This document shows positions 35,065-46,009 of a stretch of DNA of 64,000 nt, in pieces. The stretch is from assembly GCA_028583605.1 (NCBI GenBank), contig CM053331.1, forward strand, positions 6,888,508 to 6,952,507. The letters are read 5' to 3'. The DNA comes from Dastarcus helophoroides. Lineage: Eukaryota > Arthropoda > Insecta > Coleoptera > Bothrideridae. The translations under genes and the position numbers were made by a program. The stretch's first letter is position 1. Every line of letters begins with the position of its first letter. Under the pieces are notes generated by a model. It was given only the letters and a program-made list of their open reading frames with translations. It was not told where the DNA came from and did not search any database.

Positions 35065-36850
35065 ATTAAACAACAAAATCCATGAACGTAGCCAGGATGA
35101 ATCGTAGTAAAATCCTTGAGCATAACCAGCATTTGCTTCAGGACTAAGGACAACATCATTTTAAAAACTTGATGGCCAAACAAAGCACGTCATTTAATTT
35201 ACAGAACTCTACAGAAAACTTCTCCAAAGGCTAGATAATGGAGGGGGATTTAGTGAATGCAGAACATTCTGTATAACAAAATACTATTTTTAAATTATAG
35301 AACTAGGGTAACGTTGTAAAAATGAGAAGGATGCCTTACGAAAAACTATACCTCTGCGTATTAGTGAGATACTTGACCACTTGTATCAGAGGGAGACAGT
35401 ATCCCTTTCTGTTCCATCGTGGCTACGCCCATGTCAGAATCATTTCCAAAATAATAAACCTCATTAAATAGTATTTTATTTATTTATTTTGTAATTGTAA
35501 ATATGTAAAAAAATAAGCATGTAAAAAATGTGTAAAAAAAAGTAAGTATGTAAGAAAAATCACAATATAACCAATCATCGTTTCGTTTTTTTTTACTTAC
35601 TGATTACTTATCTACTTATAAAGGGAAATACATGAGGCACTTGAATAATTTGGTTCGCTAATGGGTCGTTTGAAGGTAAACATGTTTCGCTCTGTTCATA
35701 AGAGCATCATAAAAAATTCAAAACGAAGTAATTGTGCTTCTAAGAAGCTATCTAACGAAGAATCTTTATAAAGTAATACAGAATAAATCCTGCTAGAGTT
35801 ACTCGTCAGGAAATGAAAGAGCGCATTCGCTTCAAAGAAAATCCTACGAGCAACAAAAGCTGGGTCAATTTAAAACACTGGACATAGTGCAAATTAGAAC
35901 ATGACTCCCAGCATCCCTTATTTCATTTTAGACTCTAACGCCAACCGGGGTTTATATGGAACATCGGCGTTTCCCCCAATGGAAATAACGTATTGTTTGC
36001 TGGCTAATCTATAAATACATTCAAAATAATTGAATATGACCAAATACGCCCGAAGGTAATATTTAGTATCGAATTTGAAATTAGATTCGCCGGGGGCATA
36101 CGGAAAACATCGAATGCGAATCGGAAATATGATAATGCTAATACCCTGCATTAGAGCTTTAATACTTTTCAGGATGAAAATTGGAACGTATTGTGCTTCA
36201 GTGCATAGTATTTCTCTGATGGGGTAAATTGAATCTTATTGGTCGTTAATTTGCCTTTTTAGTATTTCAAACATCACGGATTTCTGTTTGATTGACAAAG
36301 TACGCTTCGTTTCCGTGACCTTGTTAGAAGAAGTAGCGATTAGTTATTGATTGTTTTGGTTAATTTGTCAAGTGTCACTTTGAAGTCTGATTTATACAAG
36401 TTGGGATTTTCTGTCAGAATATCACGAGCTGCCACCGCTTCAGTGTAAAAATTTATTAAAAAAATTTTCGAACTTTCGAATTTAAAACTTTCGAGCTTAA
36501 TTCTAATGCACAGATCTGAGATCGATTAATCGAAAAATCGATTTTTGCAAGTCTCAAGGTCGATTTTTAGATCGATCTCAAATATAAGATCGATCTAATG
36601 AACGATTCAACAATCCTAAGAATCGGAACGATTTACCTTAGATGCAGGTCACTATAAATCTAATGACAAACATTTTTTATTTTCTATTTACGTGTATTTA
36701 TGTCGTTATGTTGTTTTCCACTTTCATCTACTAGCAATACGTTAATAAGCCAACAGATGGCAGTATTAACATTTCTTTTCATTCATGATGTCGTTGACTA
36801 AATCACAGACTATACAGGAAATTTCTCTGTGGACTGAATAGGAAAGATAA
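35065..36850. other. Mixed-composition intergenic sequence
   Basis: About 1.8 kb without array character. No exon with splice signals and coding bias is recognised. A patch at 36510-36600 is rich in GATCGAT and ATCGATT. A related AATCGATT patch lies at 50270-50340. Confidence 0.4.
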
Positions 36851-37079
36851 CTGTGGTGCAGTGTTGCAATTTATTTGAAGATAAAATTCCGTGCATACTC
36901 AGTTAAAATTACCGTATATTCACAAAAATTACCTTACATTATTTTATTACCTGTTACCCGTCTTAAAAACTTTTATTTAGTAGTTGAACACGTTACACAC
37001 GTAATAATAAATACACTACAAAACTTAAAAAAAGTTTATTTACTTATTTTAAAGTAAAAATTGCAAGAGCGTAGAAAGG

Positions 37080-40010
37080 ACATCAATAAAAAAAATATAT
37101 CACGGAATGTTAACTTTTCTCCTCTAAATCCCGAGATTAAAGTCAAAATTTCGACTTTAATGTCAAAATTTAAAAAAAAAGTCGAAAAAAGTTGAAAATT
37201 TAATTTTTAAATGGAAATTTAACGAAATGTTACAAAGGCTTAGAAAGGACATCGATTAAAAAAACGTTATTTTTAAAAATTTCGACTTTTTTCTGAAACT
37301 TCGACTTTTTTCTGGAAATTACAACTTTTTGGTAACGTTATAACGACGTAGAAAAAACATCGATTAAAAAAAATGTTATTTTTAGAAATTTCGAGTTTTT
37401 TCTCAAATTTAGATTTGAAGCTCGAAATTTCGACTTTTTTCTCGAAATTTCGACTTTTTTTCTTAAATTTCCATTTTTTCTAGAAATTTTGACTTTTTTC
37501 TCGAAATTTCGTCTTTTTTTCTCGAAATTTCGACTTTTTTCTTAAATTTCGACTTTTTTTCCCAAAATTTCGACTTTTTTCTCAACTTTCGACTTTGTTG
37601 GAAAAAAGGAGTGCTGGGACGCAATTGTCATCTGCCTAATTTAACCATAGAGTATAGAAATTCCGAGATTAAAGTCGAAATTCCGACATTAATCTCGGAA
37701 TTTTAAGAAAAAATAGAAATTTGAAGAAAAAAGTCGAATTTTTGAGAAAAAAGTCGAAATTTTGAGGGTAAAGTAGAAATTTCGAGAATAAAGTCGAAAT
37801 TTCGAAAAAAAGTCGAAATTCGAGAAAAAAGTCGAAATTTTTAGTTTAAAATCGAAATTTCAAGAAAAATGTCGAAATTTCGATATTAAGGTCAAAATTT
37901 CGAGAAAAAGGTCAAAATTTCGAGAAAATATTGAAATTTGAAAAGAAAGTCAAAATTTCCAAAAAAAAGTAGAAATTTTAAGAAAAAAAGTCAAAATTTA
38001 AGAAAAAACTAGAAATATTGAGAAAAAAAAACGAAATTTCGAGAAAAAAGTCGAAATTTCAAGAAAAAAAAGTTGAAATTTGCAAAAAAAGACGAAGTTT
38101 CGAGAATAAAGTCGAAATTTCGATATTAAGGTCAAAATTTCGAAAAAAAAGTCGAAATTTGAGAAAAAAGTCGAAATTTTGAGTTTAAAGTCGAAATTTC
38201 GAGAAAAATGTCTAAAGTTCGAAGTTTTGATAAAAAAAAAATCTCGAAATTTAAGAAAAAAGTCGAAATTTCGAGAAAAAAGTCGAAATTTCGAGCTTAA
38301 AAGTTAAATTTGAGAAAAAACTCGAATTTTCTAAAAATAACATTTTTTTTAATCGATGTTTTTTTTACGCCTTTGTAACATTTTTGAAAAGTTGACATTT
38401 TCAGAAAAAAGTCGAAATTTCCAGAAAAAAGTCGAAATTTGAGAAAAAAGTCGAAATTTGAGAAGAAAGTTGAACTAAAGCACTGAACTAAACACTGTGG
38501 CTTGTGATTAAGTCCAAAGAAGGTTTCACCCCTTTACCACATGGGCAATTAAATAAATAATTAAGCGATACGTATTTCGCCAGCAGAACTGGCATTTTCA
38601 AGGGCACTAATCTTAAAAGATTAGCAAAAGATGCATCGACGTCATCTGCATTGAGATTGGGCCAGTATCGATTTGAATCTCAATGCAGATGACGTCGATG
38701 CATCTTTTGCTAATCTTTTAAGATTAGTGCGCTTGAAAATGCCAGTTCTGCTGGCGAAATACGTATCGCGTAATTATTTATTTAATTGCCGATGTGGTAA
38801 AGGGGTGAAACCTTTTTTGGAAGAAAGTTGAAATTTGAGAAAAAAGTCGAAAATTAAGAAAAAAAAGAAATTTCGAGAAAAAAGTCGAAATTCAGAAATA
38901 TTTCGAGAAAAAAGTCAGAATTTCGAGAAAAATTCAAAATTTCGAAAAAAAAAGTCGAAATTTTGAGAGAAAAGTAGAAATTTGAGAAAAAAGTCAAATT
39001 CCCTAATAAAAGACAAAATTTCGAGAAAAAAGTCAAAATTTGCGGAAAAAGTCAAAATTTCAAGAAAAAAGATCGAAATTTTGAGTTTAAACTCGAAATT
39101 TCAAGAAAAATGTCAAAAGTTCGATATTAAGGTCAAAATTTCGAGAAAAAAGTCGAAATTTGAGAAAAAAACGAGATTTCGAGAAAAAGGTCGAAATTTC
39201 GAGAAAAAATCGAAATTTGAGAAGGTCAAAATTTCGACAAAAAAAAAGTCGAAATTTAAGAAAAAAGGCGAAATTTCGAGAAAAAAATCGAAATTTCGAG
39301 CTTAAAATCTAAATTTGGGAAAAAAGTCAAAATTTCTAGAAACAACATTTTTTTAATCGATGTTTTTTCTACGCCTTTGTAATATTTCGAAAAAGTTGAA
39401 ATTTCCAGAAAAAAGTCGAAATTTCCAGAAAAAAATTTCTAAAAATATATTTTTTTCATCAATGTCCTTTTTATGCTTTTGTAACATGTCGAAATTTCTA
39501 AATATAATTTTTTTAATCAATGCCCTTCTACGCTTATGTAAAACGTCGACTTTGAACTCGAAATTTCAACTTTTTTCTAGAAAATTCTACTTTAATCCTG
39601 AAATGTCAAGAAAAAAGTCAAAATTTTGGGTAATAAAAAATTGAAATTACTGAATGCACCGTTCTGTTAAGTGTCAATCACAAAGGTGTCAATATTAAAT
39701 TAAATTGCCAAAAGGTTGGTGCTTAGAAAGTAGTCTGATATTCTAAGGGTTGGTGGGGTTCAACTGTCATCTGCCTAACTTAACTATAGAATAAGAAATT
39801 TCGACTTATCTCGAAATTTCGTGAAAAAAAGTTGAAATTTTAAGATTAAAACCGAAATTTCGACATTATCTATGAAATTTTCTCAAAAAAAGTCGAAATT
39901 TGGAGAATGAAGTAGAAATTTCCACTTTAATCTCGTAATTTTTAGCTTAAATTTCATATTTCTAAATATACTTTTATAAATGAATGCCCTTTCTACATCT
40001 TCGTAACAAA
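37080..40010. repeat. Satellite-like array with orientation switch
   Basis: The cleanest stretch of the family: TTTCTCGAAATTTCGACTTT units up to ~37600, then the complementary GAGAAAAAAGTCGAAATTTC units after a non-array module at 37615-37665 (CAATTGTCATCTGCCTAATT, AACCATAGAGTATAG). A second module lies at 39630-39795. Open frames here are repeat artefacts. Confidence 0.8.
38514..38820. repeat. 307-bp near-perfect palindrome (foldback element)
   Basis: 145-bp arms 38514-38658 and 38676-38820 are almost exact reverse complements, separated by a 17-base spacer. The arms start CCAAAGAAGGTTTCACCCC and include GCGATACGTATTTCGCCAGC and GATGCATCGACGTCATCTGC. Composition is GC-richer than the surrounding array, so it is a foreign insertion. 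No coding potential. Confidence 0.9.
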
Positions 40011-40341
40011 ACCAAAAATACATAAATAAAAAACAAAGCAGAAAATGAATATGCATCGGATCTTTTTAATTAGGAATAAATAATTAAAATGTAAATATTA
40101 GTGTTTAAAATCCAAGAAAAAACTTTCAAAATTAACTACAATGTTTCTATTTATCACGAGATGGCACGGCGCACATTTTTTTTACTTGGCTGTAAATTGT
40201 GGAGCTGTGCGTAAAATAATATTGGTTAATTACTTAACAAACTTATTATTATTGAGTAGTAAAACCTAAATTACCTTATTTTTTGGTACGGTATTGGTAT
40301 TTGGACCATGCACCGTACTTTTATCAGAATTACCGTACATA

Positions 40342-42260
40342 CAGCGTGTCCCACTAGTGCGGGAAAGTCCAATATCTATGTTAAAATGAGGAATATATGG
40401 ATTATTCTTTTTACAGTGTTGTCACATTTCTCAAAATGTACAAATTAAAAATATTTTTAACTACACAGGGTGTTCCACTTTTCCTGGCCAGACACCAACT
40501 TTTGTTTTTTAAATGTAAACACACATTTTTTATATTTTTTTCGGATTCTACATCAAAAATAAAGGGTACTTTTTAAAGAATAGTCCTATTCGGATATTCA
40601 CGGTTTTTGAGTTACCTCGCTTGAAAGGTTTTTCTAGTCGATATTGGCTGCTTACATTATTTGATACTAACAGGTTATGCTAAGAGCTACTATGCCCATT
40701 TTTTTATCAGATGTTTAGTAAGGACGACTCTTTCGAATCGTGCTCCAAAAACTGCCCTGCGTTATACAGGGTTACCAAAATATCATGTCAAAATTGACAA
40801 TTTAAAAATTGAAAAATTTCGAAAATTTTAAATGCAACACCCTGTATATTTTCATACCATGAGATGCAGAATTAAATTCTCTACAACTTTGCTACATCTG
40901 CTTATATACCTAAATTCATTAGTTTCTCATGAAATCTCATTTTTATGAAAAAATGCGAAGTTTACAAATAGTTTATTTGTAAGATAACGTAGTAGGCACC
41001 TGCCAAAGGATAATCATACAAATTTTCGATTCACATAGGGTTTAATAGAAAAGCGATAGTAGTAATTCTGGAATGAATTACTCTAACGAATTTGTAAATA
41101 AATAATAGAATAATAAAATAATTAGTAAATAAATAATAGAAGAATTAGTCAAAGTCATGGTAACTGTTCATTGGCAAGTCGTATTTACTAAGCTAATAAT
41201 CCAGATTTACAAAGATATCCTCGTACAACGTGTTTTGTAAAACTGAAGGAGAGGTTTCAAAGAACATCAAATGCAAATTATGAGAAGACAACAGGAACAC
41301 ACGCATGCAGTATTCAAAACAGTAAATTAACATCGTGCATTTCTTACAAAAGTAATAAAGACCTAGTTAAATTAGTGATTAACAGGTAACCGCTCAAAAT
41401 GTCTGCCATTTTTCTCACGACATTGAGCAATTCTACGACGAAAATTGCTCGACACATTTCGCAGCATTTCCGGACTTACGGTCAAAAAAGCATATCTTAT
41501 TTTTGCCCGTAAATCTTCTATATCTGTCGGAGGAGTTTCATACACCTTGTCTTTAATATAGCCCCATAAAAAAAAATCTAGACAAGACAGGTCCTTTGAC
41601 AGGTGCCTACTACGTTATCTTACAAATAAACTATTTGTAAACTTCGCATTTTTTCATAAAAATGAGATTTCATGAGAAACTAATGAATTTAGGTATATGA
41701 GCAGGTGTAGCAAAGTTGTAGAGAATTTAATTCTGCATCTCATGGTGTGAAAATATACAGGGTGTTGCATTTAAAATTTTCGAAATTTTTTAATTTTTAA
41801 ATTGTCAATTTTGACATGATATTTTGGTCACCCTGTATAACGCAGAGCAGTTTTTGGAGCACGATTCGGAAGAGTCGTCCTTACTAAACATGTGATAAAA
41901 AAATGGGCATAGTAGCTCTTAGCATAACCTGTTAGTATCAAATAATGTAAGCAGCCAATATCGACTAGAAAAACCTTTCAAGCGAGATAACTCAAAAACC
42001 GTGAATATTCGACTAGAACTATTCCACAGAAAGTACCCTTTATTTTTGATGTAAAATTCGAAAAACATATAAAAACCGTATGTTTCCATTTAAAAAACAC
42101 AAGTTGGTGTCTGGCCAGGAAAAGTGGAACACCCTGTGTAGTTAAAAATATTTTTAATTTGTACATTTCGAGAAATGTGACAACACCGTAAAAAGAATAA
42201 TTCATATATTCCCTATTTTAACATAGTTATTGGACTTTCCCGCACTAGTGGGACACGCTG
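40342..42260 (-). mobile_element. Tc1/mariner-like element with ~670-bp terminal inverted repeats
   Basis: A 1919-bp element at TA (40340-40341, 42261-42262). Arms 40342-41011 and 41590-42260 are reverse complements, starting CAGCGTGTCCCACTAGTG and including CAGGGTGTTCCACTTTTCC. The ~580-bp centre retains only the C-terminal part of a transposase, so the element is an internally deleted, non-autonomous copy. Confidence 0.85.
41372..41593 (-). pseudogene. C-terminal fragment of Tc1/mariner-like DDE transposase
   Basis: 73 residues to the stop TTA (41372-41374), beginning DLSCLDFFLWGYIKDKVYET. This matches the widespread insect transposase end (SPDLxxLDFFLWGYxKDxVY, then PEMLRNV, RRRIAQCREKNGRHFE). 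The catalytic third acidic residue is in LDFFLWG. The first two catalytic residues and the DNA-binding domain are missing because the frame begins at the edge of the inverted arm. Confidence 0.78.
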
Positions 42261-42609
42261 TATACGGTGATTACCGTATATGTACGGCATGGCAACACTG
42301 CTGTGTGCCATTATAGTAGTTTGTTCCGCTAGATCAGTTGTCAGTGTGTTTGGTCACTGACATTTTATTTGTTCGATTGTTATATGAACATATTTATTTT
42401 GTCCATTTATTTTAAAATTATACGAAAAATCCATAAAAAACACAAAATCACAATCGTAAACACTAACCTCAGTTAGTCAACTTGCAGTTATGTACAAAAA
42501 ACTACAAAGCATAGAATATAATAAATGGCCCGTTGATTGAATATAGTATAGATGGCGGAAGCAATAGACCAAAAGCGTAAGCCATTTTTGGACGCTCAGG
42601 AGCTCTGCT

Positions 42610-42946
42610 TCAGGACGCATCCATCAAAATCAATGATGGTCTTTGCGTCCACTTGATCTTATCCCTGATCCTCTGCATCCTTTTGTTTAATCTTTTCACC
42701 AATAGAGGGACACGGTAATTGCAGGTTCCGACAGCCGTCAGAGATGAGCAGCTGGTAGGGTAGTATTTTGAAATCGTTTGAACTCTTAAATAATGGGTCA
42801 CTTCAGCCTTCAGGCAAAATAAAACCTGTTTTATGACTGGGTAGATGGCAAGTACGGCATTAGCATTGTTGCTTGAATTAGCCAAAATGCTCTTGTTGGA
42901 AAACAAATCGTTATATTTTTCTTTAACTGATTTCAACTTAAGATTC
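42610..42946 (-). CDS. Possible terminal exon of an unidentified gene
   Basis: Open from an acceptor AATTCTTTTAG (minus strand, before 42946) in phase 2 to a TGA at 42610-42612, 111 full codons. No initiator ATG. Base composition is clearly less AT-rich than the surroundings. The product has lysine- and arginine-rich helical parts (VKRLNKRMQRIRDKIKW) and scattered cysteines (CSSLTAVGTCNYRVP). I do not recognise the family. Earlier exons would lie to the right, but none is identified. It could also be a decayed transposon frame. Confidence 0.4.
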
Positions 42947-45378
42947 CTAAAAGAATTTAAAACAAATTTAAATATTAATTAAGACAATAAACCAGTGTAA
43001 AAAGATTATGTATGCGTATTTCTTAAAATTTTTGATAAACTTTTTGTTAAATTAATTTAATTGATATAATTAATTTAATCTCGGAATCTCGACTTTTTCC
43101 TTAAAATTTGTAGTTCATGTAAATTCGTTTTTTAAGTTTTTGTTGACTTTTTAATTAATTTATTTATAAAAATTATTACTTTTTCGAAAATATTTTTTAT
43201 TGTTTAGACAGAATTTTTGGCATTTCAGCATTATATATTTTTTAAACCGGCAAGAATTCGGTTTGAGAAAGAAGCCCTAAGTTTTGGATGTTGCGTATTA
43301 TTTTTTTCTGACCTTAATATTAAAGACAGCTTTGATAATACCATAATACTGCCATAATAATTACTAGAGACCGGATTTTATGTCATGTCCTACTTTTTTA
43401 CATTTTTCGGCGTTTTTCATGCGTCTTTGCCTTAATTTTAATTTCGTTTGTTTGTTTTTGATTTGGACTATTTTCAAAAAGTGTACTGCCTATTTATCCT
43501 TTTCTATTGCTCTATTGGTGTTTCCAAGTACAGCTGTATTTCTAAAGAATTTAAGCAGAAATATGTACTTAATAAAACAGTATAATTAATCATAATAACA
43601 ATAACAAACTTGAAGCATAAATTTCCACGAAAAGCAATTTTATAATAATTACTGTTATGACTCGCCCAGCCCCTTTTGAAGTTTTGTCTGCTATTGTGAC
43701 GCAGGCCAATTGAACTACGTTGTTTATTTATCTTACTTTCTAAGTAAAAACAGATGTTTGGGTAAAATGATAAAATTACTGAAAGGGTGTTCCTTTTCTA
43801 AAAGTTATATTTGAACTGGGAGTATTTATTGACATCAAGATGCACAAATTTTACAATGGAAAATATTTATAGATATTTGTAGTTGGGAAAAAAGTAATGT
43901 TCAAATTGACCAATATTTGTTGTTTTTCTTGTTAATTATGAGTCTTAGAAAAAAACCGAAATAAAATTCTAATTTTAACAGGAAAACACTTTGTTTTGAA
44001 AAAAAAGTTCGCTTTTTGTGAGACTTGAAAATATCGAAATAATATTCAAATTTTAACGCGAAATTTCTAGTAAAAAGCTAAGATTTTGAGAATTCGAAAT
44101 TTATAAAAACTATTTAAAAATCCAAATGTTAGATAAACTTAAAATTTTGATAAAATTTCGAGTATTCGACTTTTTGCTGAGAAACTTTCAAAAAAGGCAT
44201 AATTTCAGCATTGGGAAATAAAGTCAAAATTTTGAGAAAAATGTTGAAAGTTTGAAAAAAGGAGGAATTTTTAGAACATTTCATTAGATTAAAAAAAAAT
44301 TGAAATTGAATGAAAAAAACGAAATTTTTAAGATAATTGGTAAAATTTTGAAAAAATTTTAAATTTCTAAAAAAATCTAAACTTTGAAAAATAGATTCAT
44401 TTGAAAAATGGTCGAAATTTTTTTAAATATTCTGAAATTTAAAAAAAAATGAAAATTTGAAAAGCTAAAACTTTGAAAATAATGATAATTTAAAACACTA
44501 GTGAAATGTCAAAATTGTCATAAAGTTGAAATTTAAAACAAAACTGATAATTTTGAAAAAAGCCAAAATTTTGAAAAATGTAAAAATTTTCATAAAAAGT
44601 AAAATTTTAAAAAAAAAATCTTCAAAAAAAAAAGTCGAAATTATTCACCAAAAGTCGAAATTATGCAAACAAATCGTGATATAATAGTCACAATATTGAC
44701 GTCAAAAACTGCAAAAAGGAAAATGTTTAAAATAGACGAAATTTGGTAAAATATTAATTTTCAAAAAAATATCAAAATTGAAAAAACTGGTGCAGTGCAG
44801 TTCTTTAAAAAAATTATTTTTTTTTTTTAAATCAAAACTAAGTAATTCGAAAATTTTGAATAACATTCAAAATTATCAAAAGCCGAAATATTCAAAGAAA
44901 ATCAAAAAATTTTTGGAAAAAGTATAAAATTTAAAAAGTCGAAATTTCAGTCAATTTTTGGAAAAAGTTAAGATCTTCAAAAAAAGTTGACTTTTTTAAA
45001 AAGGTCGAAATTTTAGAAAAATTCTTGATTTTTAAAAAAGTCGAAATTTTGAATAGTTGAAAATTTCAAAGATGGCAAAATTTTGAAAAAAGTGGAAATT
45101 TTCATTTCATTTTCATAAAAAGTTAAATTTTCAAAAAAAATCAAAATGTTTAAAGAAAGTCTAAATTTTGAATAGTTGGAAAACAAATTTTAAAAAAAGG
45201 CAATTGCCAAGTTTTCCTAATTTAATTTTTTTGCAGCGCTTATGTTGTCAGTTAGCGTTAATTAGGATGAGTCATGACTTTCTACACCAAAGATAAAATG
45301 GGACCAAAAAAATGTTTGATACTTTAAAAATTACTCTTGTATCCAGAAAATTGTGCAGATTCCAAAAGTTTAAGAATA
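42947..45378. other. AT-rich region, array-like from 43950 to 45200
   Basis: 43950-45200 is purine-oriented degenerate array. The rest is AT-rich with short fortuitous frames (e.g. 43380-43589, hydrophobic but unsupported). Confidence 0.45.
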
Positions 45379-45379
45379 T

Positions 45380-45575
45380 ACAGGGTGTTCTATTTAAAAA
45401 TCAAAAGTTGGTATCAGTTCTAGCGAAAGTGACAACAATAGGAATGTAAATTTTATGTAACAATTTTACATTTTATAAATACATCAAGTGTAGCAATTTT
45501 GAAAAATTTATCTTTATAAATAAAGAAGAAATAAGGGGTGTACCATGATCCTGCTACACACGGTGTATATATCAA
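45380..45575. mobile_element. Short remnant with ACAGGGTGTTC and CGGTGTATA ends
   Basis: ACAGGGTGTTCTATTT at the left and CTACACACGGTGTATATA at the right recall the GGGTGTTCC terminal motifs of the Tc1-like element at 40342-42260. No coding sequence. Confidence 0.4.
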
Positions 45576-46009
45576 AAACTAAAATAAATCGAAATTGTTT
45601 GTTTTGAATTTAGCAGTCAAAATTGTGTTGTCTAAAGTGTTCGTTCCGTTGCTCCTTCAACTTTTGTGTCAAAAATCGTCTTTTATCTGTTTTCTTAAAA
45701 GGTTAAGTTTCTTCACAAACTTATTAGTTGCAGAGCTAAATTTTTTTATAAAACTTCGTTTTTGAGATTTAAATTTCGTTTTGTTTTTGATCTTGAAATT
45801 TCAATTTTGCCGCAGAAAATTTAAATTTAGAAATTGAAATACATTTTTTATGACATTTTTGACTTCCATAGAAAACAAAAATTATGAAAAAAATCTCTCA
45901 TATCTTTCAATTTAATTGTCAAATTTCGCATATTTTCAGTTTTCAAATATTGGATAAATATTTTAAATCAATATTTTTGTGAAAATTCCGAGTTTAAATT
46001 TAATAAGTC

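Larger units (their letters stand above)
36859..42300. mobile_element. Candidate large hAT-like element enclosing satellite and nested elements
   Basis: Left end CAGTGTTGCAATT and right end GGCAACACTG are inverted. Both are followed inward by ATTACCGTA-type motifs (36908 region; 40330 and 42272 regions). Flanking octamers CTGTGGTG and CTGTGTGC are similar but not identical, so the TSD is only suggestive. The contents are array (37080-40010), the palindrome at 38514-38820 and a Tc1-like element at 40342-42260. No transposase of its own is seen. Confidence 0.5.

Noticed and set aside
38982..39644. Lysine- and phenylalanine-rich open frames
   Set aside because: Artefacts of the purine-oriented array (KSKFEKK-type periodic translation).
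43380..43589. 69-codon hydrophobic frame resembling a membrane peptide
   Set aside because: AT-rich composition equals the surroundings; no promoter, splice or homology evidence.
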